Source of the DNA: Marinibacterium anthonyi | GTDB taxonomy: Bacteria > Pseudomonadota > Alphaproteobacteria > Rhodobacterales > Rhodobacteraceae | Length of the DNA stretch: 64,000 bases | Direction of reading: 5' to 3' | NCBI GenBank assembly: GCA_003217735.2 | Contig: CP031585.1 | Coordinates: 4,327,501 to 4,391,500 of the forward strand | In this document: positions 24,569 to 33,665 of the stretch, in pieces | Numbering within the stretch: the first letter of the stretch is position 1 | Layout: every line of letters starts with the position of its first letter | The notes under the pieces: model-generated | Databases searched by the model: none | What the model was told of the DNA's origin: nothing | What the model saw: the letters and a program-made list of their open reading frames with translations, nothing else | Made by a program: the position numbers and the translations under genes

Positions 24569-25546
24569 TCATTCAGCGACGCTGTCGAGGATCTTCTGCC
24601 CCGCTTCGCCGGTGCCGGCGAGGTAGCTGTCGTAAACCGGCTGCATGACGGCCTTCCAGGCGGCCAGGTCATCGTCCGACAGCGTCACGACGGTCATCCC
24701 GTTCTCTTCGGCGGCGGCATAGGCCTCGGCTTCGATCTGGGCCATGCGGTCGCGCACGTCTTCCTGGGCGACGGCGGCGGCCTCTTCGATCTGGCCGCGG
24801 ATCTCGGGCGACAAGCCGTTCCACCAGTCGGTGTTCACCACGACGACGAATTCGATGTCGGCATGGTTGGTCACGGTGATCGTGTCCATCACCTCCCACA
24901 GCTGGCGCGATTTCACGCCCGACACGCCGGTCATGCCGACATCGACCGTGCCGCGCTGGTAGGCCAGGTATTGTTCGGATCCCGAAATCAGTGTCGGCGC
25001 GCCCCCGGCGGCGGACACGAAATCGCCCAGCGTCTTGCCGAAGACCCGCACCTTCTTGCCCTTCAGGTCCTCGGGCCGCAGGATCGGATCGCCCTGCGAC
25101 AGCAGGACCGCGCCGCCATAGGCCTGCCAGTACAGGATCTGGCCCCCGGTCTTGGCGACCTCTTCCTCGATCACCTCGCGCACGGTGCTGCCATCGGCGA
25201 CCGCCGCGCGCACCTTGTCTTCGGAATTGAACAGGAACGGCATGTAGAACACATCGACCACCGGCGCATCGCCCACGTAGCGGGTCAGCGACGCCACCCC
25301 GGCCTCGATCGATCCGGCGCCCACGGCGGCGGGGACTTCCTTGTCCTTGTAAAGCGTGGCGCTGTCGTAGATCTCGACGTCGATGGCGCCATTGGTGCGT
25401 TCCTCGACTTCCTTTTCGAACAGCGACAGGTTCTCGCCCAGGTGGCTGGTCAGCGGCAGCTGCAGCGAGATCCGCATCTTGTCCTGGGCCGCGCATGCGC
25501 CCGCGATCAGGGCGCCGAGAGCGGCGCCGAGCAGAATGGTCTTCAT
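24569..25546 (-). CDS. dctP: TRAP transporter substrate-binding protein (DctP-like)
   Basis: Periplasmic receptor of 325 residues. A Sec signal (about 1-19, ending ACA) is followed by the DctP fold: KMRISLQLPLTSHLGENLSLFEKEVEERTNG, the typical GKKVRVFGKTLGDFVSAAGGAPTLIS and NTDWWNGLSPEIRGQIEEAA. The carboxylate-binding Arg is probably in GKKVRVFG. The ligand is likely a carboxylic acid handled by the downstream isocitrate-lyase-type enzyme. The ATG at 25546 follows GGGAGGATCACC. Confidence 0.92.
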   Translation of the reverse strand: MKTILLGAALGALIAGACAAQDKMRISLQLPLTSHLGENLSLFEKEVEERTNGAIDVEIYDSATLYKDKEVPAAVGAGSIEAGVASLTRYVGDAPVVDVFYMPFLFNSEDKVRAAVADGSTVREVIEEEVAKTGGQILYWQAYGGAVLLSQGDPILRPEDLKGKKVRVFGKTLGDFVSAAGGAPTLISGSEQYLAYQRGTVDVGMTGVSGVKSRQLWEVMDTITVTNHADIEFVVVVNTDWWNGLSPEIRGQIEEAAAVAQEDVRDRMAQIEAEAYAAAEENGMTVVTLSDDDLAAWKAVMQPVYDSYLAGTGEAGQKILDSVAE

Positions 25547-25643
25547 GGTGATCCTCCCGTTCGCCCGCGCATGTCCTCCGGCGGGCCGGGATACATTAGC
25601 CGCTGGTCCGACCGGTGCAACCCATTTGGACCGCAGGGGATTT

Positions 25644-25682
25644 CCCGTCCCGCGTGCCCGTCCCGCGTGCCCGTCCCGCTTG
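25644..25682. repeat. 13-bp tandem repeat x3
   Basis: Three copies of CCCGTCCCGCGTG (the third ends CTTG) lie in the spacer before dctP, upstream of its start. Confidence 0.85.
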
Positions 25683-25704
25683 ACCGTCCCACCCCAAAAG
25701 GCAA

Positions 25705-25731
25705 CCGCCCGGATCACGGGGATCCGGGCGG
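25705..25731 (-). terminator. Terminator of the hydantoin-type operon
   Basis: Perfect 11-bp stem (CCGCCCGGATC / GATCCGGGCGG, loop ACGGG) just past the stop of the minus-strand binding-protein gene, followed on that strand by TTGCCTTTTGG. Confidence 0.7.
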
Positions 25732-25757
25732 CGCGATACGGGACGGGCGAGGAGAGG

Positions 25758-27311
25758 TTACTCGCAGGTCCAGTACATGGTGGAAAAGTCGTAATCCCAG
25801 CTCATCATCGGCTTGAAACCGTAGCCCTGCAGGCAATCGCTCATGGCGTGGCGCTTTTGCTGGACCAGCATGTAGACGTCGGACGCGCTGTCGACGAGCT
25901 TGGCCTGGATTTCCTTGTAGAGCGCGTTCTGCGCGTCCACGTCCGTGGTGGCGCGGGATTGTTCGATCAGCGCGTCGATCTCGGGATCCTGCTGCCATTC
26001 CATCGACGCCCAGGTGCCGGCCGAAGCGGAATCGTATTGCACGTAGAACACCGAATCCGGCGAGGGATAGGACGGGCCGTTGAAAACCTGCGTGGTGGCC
26101 GGCGTGGTTTCCGGCGAACCGGCCAGTTCGGTGATGCGGTTCCAGGGTTCCGGTTTCAGGTCCAGCGTGACGCCGATGGATTCCAGGTTGGCCTGCATCA
26201 GCAGCGCGATGTCTTCCTCGAACGACAGGCCCGCCACATAGGTGTGCGAGATGGTCAGATCCTGGCCGGCATACTTGGATTTCGCCAGCTCTTCCCTGGC
26301 CTTTTCAAGGTTGTATTCGGGCGCCGGCAGATCGGTGCTCAGCGCGTCGGCAAAGGCCGGGGCCAGCGGGCCGGTCATCTCGGCGCCCGGGTAGATGACG
26401 GACCGGATCGTGTCGTAATCTGTCGCGTACTGGATCGCGCGGCGCACGTGCACGTCGTCGGTCGGCGCGATCTTGGTGTTCATCTTGATGTAGAAGCCGG
26501 TCGCGGTGGGGATCTCCTCGACCCGGTAACCGTCCATGGCGGCGATGGCCTCGAAGGTCTCGTTCGCGTGGGCGTTGGCCGAAAATGCCAGTTCGCCGGA
26601 GCTGGCCAGCGCCTTCACGGTGGCTTCGTCATTTGTGATCACAAAGCGGATCGTGTCGATCGGCGTGCCCTTGTTCCAGCCGGCGTGGTAATCGTCGTAG
26701 CGGTCCATCACCAGTTCCGACCCCCGGTTCCAGCTGGCCAGACCATAGGGCCCGGCGCCGAAGCTGGCCGCGCCCACGGCATCCTCGCCCCATTCCTCGT
26801 CCGAGGCGGCCTTGACCGCGTCTTCGTTCAGCACCAGCAGCAGCGGCGTGGTCGACAGGAACGGCGCGAAGACCTTGGTCAGGCCGATCTTGACGGTTTT
26901 CGCATCCACCGCCTCGACCGCATCGGGATCGACGAGGCCGACGAACAGGTGCGACGGGCCTTCGTTCAGGGCCAGCAGGCGCTTGACTGAATAGACCACG
27001 TCGGATGCTTCGACGGGCGATCCGTCCTGGAAGGTGGCGCCGTCCTTGAGCGTGAAGGTGTAGGTCAGGTTGTCGTCCGACACCTCCCAGCTGTCGGCCA
27101 GTTGCGGCACGATGGAGCCCGCGGTGTCGAGCGTGGTCAGCCCGTCATAGAGGTTCACCGCGCCCATGTATTCGGTGTAGTCGTTCACCTTGGCCGGGTC
27201 GATCGTGCCAAAGACCTGGGTGGCGTTGACGGTGATGGCGACCTCGGCCCAGGCCGGGGCGGTCAACATGGTGGTGGCAGCCAGCGCTGCGAAGGTTCTG
27301 CTAAGTTTCAT
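25758..27311 (-). CDS. ABC substrate-binding protein, family 5 (dipeptide/opine type)
   Basis: Periplasmic receptor of 517 residues with a Sec signal (cleavage after APAWA, about 22). SBP-family-5 features are NLYDGLTTLD, LADSWEVSDDNLTYTFTLKDGATFQDGSPVEASDVVYSV and VRRAIQYATDYDTI. It lies at the 3' end of the operon with DppB, DppC, a fused DppDF, HyuA and two DUF917 proteins, and is the only binding protein of the set. The ATG at 27311 follows AGGGACC. A hairpin terminator follows the gene. The ligand is unknown; a cyclic ureide or N-modified amino acid fits the neighbours. Confidence 0.9.
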   Translation of the reverse strand: MKLSRTFAALAATTMLTAPAWAEVAITVNATQVFGTIDPAKVNDYTEYMGAVNLYDGLTTLDTAGSIVPQLADSWEVSDDNLTYTFTLKDGATFQDGSPVEASDVVYSVKRLLALNEGPSHLFVGLVDPDAVEAVDAKTVKIGLTKVFAPFLSTTPLLLVLNEDAVKAASDEEWGEDAVGAASFGAGPYGLASWNRGSELVMDRYDDYHAGWNKGTPIDTIRFVITNDEATVKALASSGELAFSANAHANETFEAIAAMDGYRVEEIPTATGFYIKMNTKIAPTDDVHVRRAIQYATDYDTIRSVIYPGAEMTGPLAPAFADALSTDLPAPEYNLEKAREELAKSKYAGQDLTISHTYVAGLSFEEDIALLMQANLESIGVTLDLKPEPWNRITELAGSPETTPATTQVFNGPSYPSPDSVFYVQYDSASAGTWASMEWQQDPEIDALIEQSRATTDVDAQNALYKEIQAKLVDSASDVYMLVQQKRHAMSDCLQGYGFKPMMSWDYDFSTMYWTCE

Positions 27312-27357
27312 CGGTGGTCCCTGTTTTGTGCGGGCGTGTATGGGGCCGCCCGTCCCC

Positions 27358-28434
27358 TCACCCGCCAAGCGGGTGAAACGTGTGGTCGTAGCCAAAGTAC
27401 CCCGGCCCGGCGAGCGCGATGCCCGCGGGCGTGCGCCACTGGGGATCGGATGGCACGCCGGTCAGTTCGATCATCAGCCCATAGCGCAGCTGTTCGGTGG
27501 TCACTGGCATGCCCATGTCCGCATCCAGCGCGCAGATCAGGTCGGGCGTGGAACAGATCACCTCGCCCGCCGCCGTCTCGGCCATCAGGAATTCGTTCTG
27601 GAAGCGCACGATCATCTCCTGCCCGTGGAAGGCGTCGACGCCGCGCACGTGCAGGGTGCCCCGGGCAAATCCGCCGGTGGTGGCGCGTTCGACGTCGACC
27701 ACCCGGCCGGTGAACAGGTGTTCGCCCTTCAGCATGGTCCGCAACGCCGGTCCGGGATGTTCCGACCGGGCGCGCGACGACAGGATGGTCTGCCCGATCT
27801 CGCGCAGCAGCGACATGGTTCCCCGCAGGATCGACGCCTTCATCTGCGCCCCCGTCATCGGATAGGCCGCGACCAGTGCCGCGCCGCCCATCTGCACGGT
27901 GACCGCGCGCGCCAGCCGTTCGGTCCAGGCATTGTCGATGGTGGAAAACAGCGTGGAATTCCCCTTGTCATCGGCCAGCGCCAGCGGCGTCGCGGCGATG
28001 TCGTGCAGGGTAAAGCTGACCATCTGCAGTTCAGGGAAAGCCCGCCCCATGCCGTCGCCGTCGATCAGCGGCAGGCCGGTGGTGGCGGCGACCGCATAGG
28101 GGATGGTGGAATTCAGCCCGCCCGCCTCGACACAGATCAGCGCGCCGGCCTTTTGCCCAAGGAAGCGTTCCAGTTCCGACAGCGCCTTCAGGATCTCGTC
28201 GCCCGAGGGCAGCTTTTCGACCATCACCGTCGGCGCGCCCATCATGAAGACCGGCACGCAGAGCGTGTCGTCGTCCACCTCGTCGGCATCGATGACCCGC
28301 ACATTGCCGTTCTGGATCAACGCGTTGCGCGCCATCAGCTTGCCGATATAGGGATCGCCCCCGCCCCCGGTGCCCATGAAGGCGCCGCCAAGCGCGATGG
28401 CGTCCAGGTCGTCGGGCGTAACGTCATATCCCAT
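27358..28434 (-). CDS. DUF917 / S-methyl-thiohydantoin desulfurase family protein, copy 2
   Basis: A cytoplasmic protein of 358 residues of the DUF917 family. It shows LGGAFMGTGGGGDPYIGKL near the N-terminus, EAGGLNSTIP, LPLIDGDGMGRAFPELQM and a C-terminal TPDLICALD. I recall this Pfam family being renamed after S-methyl-thiohydantoin desulfurase; members are often beside HyuA. It lies 3 bases after its paralogue, with the same motif order but clear divergence, which suggests a heteromeric enzyme. The next gene encodes the ABC binding protein. Confidence 0.85.
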   Translation of the reverse strand: MGYDVTPDDLDAIALGGAFMGTGGGGDPYIGKLMARNALIQNGNVRVIDADEVDDDTLCVPVFMMGAPTVMVEKLPSGDEILKALSELERFLGQKAGALICVEAGGLNSTIPYAVAATTGLPLIDGDGMGRAFPELQMVSFTLHDIAATPLALADDKGNSTLFSTIDNAWTERLARAVTVQMGGAALVAAYPMTGAQMKASILRGTMSLLREIGQTILSSRARSEHPGPALRTMLKGEHLFTGRVVDVERATTGGFARGTLHVRGVDAFHGQEMIVRFQNEFLMAETAAGEVICSTPDLICALDADMGMPVTTEQLRYGLMIELTGVPSDPQWRTPAGIALAGPGYFGYDHTFHPLGG

Positions 28435-28437
28435 GGT

Positions 28438-29559
28438 TCAGACCCCCTTCAGCGGTGCATAGGTGACATCAAGGCCAAAGGCCGCGGGCCCGACCACATC
28501 CAGCGCCTGGGCAGAGCGCAGCAGGTCGTGGCAGGGCAGCGCCACGATGGCGACGCGCTGGCCATAGCGCAGCATCTCGGTGGTGATCGCCTCGCCCGTG
28601 TCGACGTCCAGCACCAGGATCAGGTCGGGCACGCAGCATTCCATCTGGCCGTCGTGGTGAAACACCAGGTTCTCGTTCTGGATCAGGACCGATCCGGTCT
28701 CGCCGTTGTGCCTGTCGATGCCCGACAGCTGCACCTCGCCCCGGACGAACCCGCCCATCAGGTGGCGTTTCAGGTCGCTGATCTTGCCGGTGAACAGCAT
28801 GCGCCCCTTTTCCACCCGGCAGATCTCGGCGATGGGATCGTCATGGGCCTTTTGCGCGCGGATCACCGCGTGGCCAAGGTTGACGGCCTGGGTGTAGGAA
28901 TTGGGGATGCCGAACTGCTTGACGAAGGCGCCCCGCATCGGCGCCGAGGCCAGGGTGGATGCCCCGCCCTGCGACACCACCGTCGCCCGCGCCATGCGTT
29001 CGTGCCAGATCTCGGACGCCGCGTGCTGGAAGATCACCGCGTTGCCGTGCACGTCGCACATGGCCGAGGGGGTCGAACGGTGGCCGTAGATCGAATAGGT
29101 GGTCATCTGCATTTCCGGGAACGCCCGGCCCATGCCGTCGCAGTCGATCACCGGCAGGCCGGCAAAGGCGCCGACCAGCAGCGGTTCCATGGAATTGGAT
29201 CCGCCGATTTCCTCGCAGGCGATGGCATCGACCCGCACGCCCATATGCTCTTCCAGCACACGCACACAGCGCAGCCCTTCACGCCCTTCGCGGATACGTT
29301 CGATACCGACCACCGGCGCCCCGATCCCGCCCAGGGACACGCACAGCGCGTCATCGGCGATCTTCTGGTGCGGCAGCACGGTCAGCTTGAAGCCTTCGCG
29401 CATCGCCTGTTCGGCGCGCAGCCGGCCGATATAGGGGTTGCCCCCGCCCCCGGTGCCCAGGATCCCCGCGCCGATTTCCAGCGCGCGCAGGTCGTCGTGG
29501 TCCAGCACCCACAGATCGGCGGGGTCATAGGCCAGGTCCTTCACAGCAGTGTCAGGCAT
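28438..29559 (-). CDS. DUF917 / S-methyl-thiohydantoin desulfurase family protein, copy 1
   Basis: A 373-residue paralogue of the following gene. The conserved stretches are IGAGILGTGGGGNPYIGRL, CEEIGGSNSMEP, LPVIDCDGMGRAFPEMQM and CVPDLILVLD. It has an N-terminal extension of about 15 residues relative to copy 2. The ATG at 29559 overlaps the hyuA stop by 8 bases, so the two are translationally coupled. Together with HyuA it may process a (thio)hydantoin: desulfuration to the hydantoin and ring opening. The assignment rests on family membership and neighbours only. Confidence 0.85.
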   Translation of the reverse strand: MPDTAVKDLAYDPADLWVLDHDDLRALEIGAGILGTGGGGNPYIGRLRAEQAMREGFKLTVLPHQKIADDALCVSLGGIGAPVVGIERIREGREGLRCVRVLEEHMGVRVDAIACEEIGGSNSMEPLLVGAFAGLPVIDCDGMGRAFPEMQMTTYSIYGHRSTPSAMCDVHGNAVIFQHAASEIWHERMARATVVSQGGASTLASAPMRGAFVKQFGIPNSYTQAVNLGHAVIRAQKAHDDPIAEICRVEKGRMLFTGKISDLKRHLMGGFVRGEVQLSGIDRHNGETGSVLIQNENLVFHHDGQMECCVPDLILVLDVDTGEAITTEMLRYGQRVAIVALPCHDLLRSAQALDVVGPAAFGLDVTYAPLKGV

Positions 29560-31102
29560 GGGATGCCCCCATCTCTCCGACGACCTTGACATGGATGCGC
29601 GTGGCGTTGCCCGGCAGGTAGGCCAGCGGCACGTCCTCGCGTTCGATCACCTGGATCGTGTCGCGCACCGCACCGGCCGCAACGGCGTTCTCGGTGGCTT
29701 CGGATTCGGCCTGGGCCAGGCAGGCTTCGCGCGTCAGGCCCTTTTCCAGCGCAAAGACCCGGTCGACCTCGCCCGAGATCTGGGCGATGGCGGCGCCCAC
29801 GGCATTGGCCACGGCGAAATTCTCGGGGCGGATGACGTCCAGGTCGCCCAGCCGGTCGGGCATCAGGATCGATCCGCCGCCCACCGCGATCACCGGGATC
29901 GGATCGGGCGACACCCGCGACCGTTCCACGGCGTTCTCCAGCATCGAGGTGATGGTATTCAGCGCGGCGGTGACCATATCCGGAGCCAAAGCGCCAACCC
30001 GCCCGGGATCGCCCACCGCCGCCTTTCCGCCAGCCACAGCGATATCCGTTGTGGTCAGCGTGTCGCCCCCGAACACGAGGGCTGCTTCCGTGATGCGGTA
30101 TCCCACCGACTGGGGACCTACCTTCGCGCCGTTCTCTGCAACGTGAGACCCGCCGCCGAGGCCGATCGAGAAGACATCCGGCATACGGAAGTTGGTGCGC
30201 ACCCCGCCGACGTCGACGACCGTGGCCGCCTGACGCGGAAATCCGAGGTGCAGAGCTCCGACATCGGTGGTCGTGCCGCCGATGTCAACCACGATCGCTT
30301 CCTTCACGCCGGTCAGAAATGCCGCCCCGCGCATGGAATTCGTGGGGCCCGAAGCGAAGGTCAGCACCGGGAAGCGCTTGACCGTTTCGGCCGCCATCAG
30401 CGTGCCGTCGTTCTGGGTGATGTGGAAGGGGCAGGTCAGCCCGGCATCGGCCAGCGCCTTGCCGAAGGCGTTCACCGTCTTGTCCGCCAGCTGCAACAGC
30501 GAGGCGTTCATGATCGCGGCGGATTCCCGTTCCAGGATGCCGATGCGGCCGATTTCCGTGGACAGGACCACCGGCACGCCGGGGCAATGTTCGGCGAAGA
30601 TTTCAGCGGCGCGCTGTTCCATCGCCGCGTTGATCGGGCCAAAGACGCAGGTGACGGCGATGGCCTTCAGCCCGTTGTCGCGCACCTCGCCGGCGATGCG
30701 GATCAGTTCCGCCTCGTCCAGCGGCGCGATCTCGCGGCCGTCGAATTCATAGCCGCCGTGGACAAGATAACCGTGGCGGTCCACGACGAACTTCAGGTCC
30801 TCGGGCCAGTCGACGGTGGGCGGCAGGCAGGCGGTGGCGGGCAGGCCCAGGCGCACGGCGGCGACCCGGCTGAGGTGGCGCCGTTCGATCACCGCGTTGG
30901 TGAAATGGGTGGTGCCGATCATCACGTTGCCGATCTGCGCCCGGTCGATCCCGGCGGCGGCGATGGCGCCTTCCAGCGCCTGCACGACGCCGGTGGTCAC
31001 GTCCTCGGACGTCGGCGCCTTGATGCCCGAAAGCACCTTGTCGCCATCCATCACGACCGCGTCGGTATTCGTGCCGCCCACGTCAATTCCAAGTCTCAGC
31101 AA
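29552..31102 (-). CDS. hyuA: Hydantoinase/oxoprolinase family protein (HyuA type), TTG start
   Basis: A 516-residue member of the ATP-dependent hydantoinase/oxoprolinase A family with an actin-like ATPase fold: LGIDVGGTNTDAVV (phosphate-binding), GTTHFTNAV, VDIGGTTTDVG, and GVRTNFRMPDVFSIGLGGGS. These enzymes open 5-oxoproline, hydantoin or N-methylhydantoin rings. No HyuB partner is present; DUF917 proteins take its place, as often seen for this short form. The start codon is TTG at 31102, preceded by AAAGGAGAG at proper spacing and giving the expected N-terminus LRLGIDVGG. Confidence 0.9.
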   Translation of the reverse strand: MLRLGIDVGGTNTDAVVMDGDKVLSGIKAPTSEDVTTGVVQALEGAIAAAGIDRAQIGNVMIGTTHFTNAVIERRHLSRVAAVRLGLPATACLPPTVDWPEDLKFVVDRHGYLVHGGYEFDGREIAPLDEAELIRIAGEVRDNGLKAIAVTCVFGPINAAMEQRAAEIFAEHCPGVPVVLSTEIGRIGILERESAAIMNASLLQLADKTVNAFGKALADAGLTCPFHITQNDGTLMAAETVKRFPVLTFASGPTNSMRGAAFLTGVKEAIVVDIGGTTTDVGALHLGFPRQAATVVDVGGVRTNFRMPDVFSIGLGGGSHVAENGAKVGPQSVGYRITEAALVFGGDTLTTTDIAVAGGKAAVGDPGRVGALAPDMVTAALNTITSMLENAVERSRVSPDPIPVIAVGGGSILMPDRLGDLDVIRPENFAVANAVGAAIAQISGEVDRVFALEKGLTREACLAQAESEATENAVAAGAVRDTIQVIEREDVPLAYLPGNATRIHVKVVGEMGASHA

Positions 31103-31115
31103 CGGGTCTCTCCTT

Positions 31116-32807
31116 TCACGCGTCTTCGGCCGCGGTGGGCCGAACGTTATTGTCCGTGCCTGTCGGCACCAGATACCGGGCGCGTTCTTCTTCGGTTACG
31201 ATCGGTTTTAGCGCCTGCTCGTCCTCGGTCAGGACCGGGATCGCCGAGATCAGGGCGCGGGTATACGGGTGGTCGGTGTGGGCAAAGACCTGCGCGGGCG
31301 TGCCCTGTTCGACGATCCGGCCCTTCAGCATGATCGCGATCCGCGAGCAGAAATTGCGCATGAGCGACAGGTCGTGCGAAATGATCACGTAGGTCAGCCC
31401 CAGTGTCTCGCGCAGTTCCAGCAGCAGGTCGATGACCGTCTTCTGGACCGAGACATCCAGCGCCGAGGTCGGTTCGTCCAGGATGATCAACCGGGGTTTC
31501 GCGGCCAGCGCGCGGGCGATGGCGACGCGCTGTTTCTGGCCGCCCGACAATTCGTGCGGGTATTTCGACAGGAACGACACCGGCAGGCGGACCAGAGTCA
31601 GCAGCTCCTCCATCCGGGCCCGGCGGTCGGCGGGGGCTTCGGTATGGGCCAGCGGCACCGACAGGGTCTGCGCCACGGTGCGCTTGGGGTTCAGCGAGGT
31701 GCCGGGGTTCTGGTACACGATCTGGGACAGGCGGTGCGCGCCGGGCTGGGGGTCTCCGGTGACCTCGATGGTGCCTTCGGTCTGGTCCAGCAGGCCCATC
31801 ATCATCCGCGCCACGGTGGTCTTGCCCGACCCGCTTTCACCGGCCAGGCCGAATATCTCGCCCTCGTTGACCTCGATGTTGATGTCGTCGACGGCCAGGT
31901 GCCCCTGCCCCTTGGCGAACAGCCCGCGCTTGCCATAGACCTTCTTCACGCCCTGCAGCCGGATCATCGGCGCCTTGTGACTGACCGGCTGATCGGTCAC
32001 CAGCGGCCCGTACAGCGGCGGCACGGCGGCCATCAGGTCGCGGGTGTATTGGTCCTGCGGCGCATCGAAGACCTGGGCCAGCGGCCCCTGTTCCACGATC
32101 ACCCCGTGGCGCATCACCAGCACCCGGTCGGCGGTCTGGCGCACGACACCCAGGTTGTGGGTGATCATCAGCAGCGACAGGCCTTCCTCGTCCACCAGGC
32201 TGTTGATCAGGCGCAGGATCTCGTCCTGCGTGGTCACGTCCAGCGCGGTGCCGGGTTCATCGGCGATCAGCATGCGGGGCCGGTGCAGCAGCGCCAGCGC
32301 GATCAGCACCCGTTGGCGCATCCCCCCCGACAATTCGAACGGCCAGGCGTCGTAGACCCGCTGCGCATCGGCCAGCTGCACCTTGCGCAGCGTGTCGAAG
32401 ATGCGGGCCTTGCGGTCGGCGGCGGTCGAAACCTCGCCCCGCCGGCGGTCGGCGTAATACATCACGTCGTCCAGGTGCTGGCCGATCCGGAAGACGGGGT
32501 TAAAGGACGACAGCGGGTCCTGCATGATGATGGAAAACGCCGTACCCTTCAGCTTTTCCCGATCCGCCACGGACTGGCGAAACAGGTCCAGCCCGTCGAA
32601 GCTGATGCTGCCCCCGTCCACCGTGGCATTGCCCGGCAGCGTTCCCAGGATCGCCTTGGCGGTGACGGATTTGCCCGATCCGGTCTCGCCGATCAGCGCG
32701 ACCCGTTCGCTGCGCCCCACGGAAAAGGACACGTCGTGCAGCACCTGTTTCACCTGCCCGTAGCCCGAGAACGAGATGTTCAGATCCTTGACCTCAAGCA
32801 GTGCCAT
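31116..32807 (-). CDS. Fused dipeptide-type ABC ATPase (DppD-DppF)
   Basis: A single 563-residue chain holding both ATPases of a peptide-type importer. Domain 1 (about 1-265) has GETGSGKSVTAK, LSGGMRQRVLIA and MLIADEPGTALD; domain 2 (about 280-545) has GESGSGKTTVARM, LSGGQKQRVAIA and LIILDEPTSALD. Each ends with the oligopeptide-type C-terminal extension (QVFDAPQDQYTRDL, QVFAHTDHPYTRAL). It abuts dppC without a gap and is followed by hyuA after 13 bases. It powers the DppB/DppC channel. Confidence 0.93.
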   Translation of the reverse strand: MALLEVKDLNISFSGYGQVKQVLHDVSFSVGRSERVALIGETGSGKSVTAKAILGTLPGNATVDGGSISFDGLDLFRQSVADREKLKGTAFSIIMQDPLSSFNPVFRIGQHLDDVMYYADRRRGEVSTAADRKARIFDTLRKVQLADAQRVYDAWPFELSGGMRQRVLIALALLHRPRMLIADEPGTALDVTTQDEILRLINSLVDEEGLSLLMITHNLGVVRQTADRVLVMRHGVIVEQGPLAQVFDAPQDQYTRDLMAAVPPLYGPLVTDQPVSHKAPMIRLQGVKKVYGKRGLFAKGQGHLAVDDINIEVNEGEIFGLAGESGSGKTTVARMMMGLLDQTEGTIEVTGDPQPGAHRLSQIVYQNPGTSLNPKRTVAQTLSVPLAHTEAPADRRARMEELLTLVRLPVSFLSKYPHELSGGQKQRVAIARALAAKPRLIILDEPTSALDVSVQKTVIDLLLELRETLGLTYVIISHDLSLMRNFCSRIAIMLKGRIVEQGTPAQVFAHTDHPYTRALISAIPVLTEDEQALKPIVTEEERARYLVPTGTDNNVRPTAAEDA

Positions 32808-33665
32808 TCACGCCTCCACGTCGAACATGTCGCGCAACCCGTCGCCCAGCAGGTTGAAGCCAAGCGTCGCGTAGAAAACGGCGAACCCGGGGGCCAGGAC
32901 TTCCCACCATTTCTCGGGCAGGAACTGGCGGCCGTCGGCGACCATGGACCCAAGGTCCGGCGTGGGCGGTTTGACCCCGAAGCCCAGGAACGACAGCGTC
33001 GCGCCGAACAGGATGACAAAGGCCGCGTCCAGCGTGGTCTTGACCGAGATCACGGCGATGCAATTCGGCAGGATCTCGCGGAACAGGATGTGGATGGGAC
33101 CGGCACCGGCAAGGCGCGCGGCTTCGATGAAATCCTCGTTCGCGACCGAAACGGTGACGCGATAGACCAGCCGCGCGTGCCATGTCCACCACAGCAGGGT
33201 GATCGCGAACATGGCGTTGATCAGCGTCGGTTCCAGCAGGTTGCCGATGGCCAGCGCCATCACCAGCGGCGGCATGGCCAGCATGACATTGGTGAACCCG
33301 GTGATCAGCTTTTCCGTCCAGCCGCCGAAATACCCCGCGCACAGGCCCAGCACGCTGCCCACCGGAACCGAGATCGCCAGCACCCCGAAGACCAGCAAAA
33401 GCGAGACGCGAAAGCCGAAGATCGTGCGCGTGAAGATGTCGCGCCCGGCCTTGTCGGTGCCCATCCAGTTGGTGGCCGACGGCGGCGCATGGCGGTTGCG
33501 GAAATCGACGACCGATCCGACGTGATCCGGGAACGGCGTGATCCAGGGCGCGAAAGCCGCCATCAACAGCACCGAGATCACGATCAGCGCCCCGATGATG
33601 GCGGCGGGATTGCGCGAAAAGCGATACCAGCTCATCCAGGCGGCGGTCATTGGCGTGTCGGTCAT
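32808..33665 (-). CDS. Dipeptide-type ABC permease (DppC-like)
   Basis: Inner-membrane permease of 285 residues with six helices, N-terminal RFSRNPAAIIGALIVISVLL, the family motif HWMGTDKAGRDIF-like NWMGTDKAGRDIFTR, and the ATPase-docking loop EDFIEAARLAGAGPIHILFREILPN. The ATG at 33665 overlaps the dppB stop (ATGA). It forms the channel with DppB. Confidence 0.93.
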   Translation of the reverse strand: MTDTPMTAAWMSWYRFSRNPAAIIGALIVISVLLMAAFAPWITPFPDHVGSVVDFRNRHAPPSATNWMGTDKAGRDIFTRTIFGFRVSLLLVFGVLAISVPVGSVLGLCAGYFGGWTEKLITGFTNVMLAMPPLVMALAIGNLLEPTLINAMFAITLLWWTWHARLVYRVTVSVANEDFIEAARLAGAGPIHILFREILPNCIAVISVKTTLDAAFVILFGATLSFLGFGVKPPTPDLGSMVADGRQFLPEKWWEVLAPGFAVFYATLGFNLLGDGLRDMFDVEA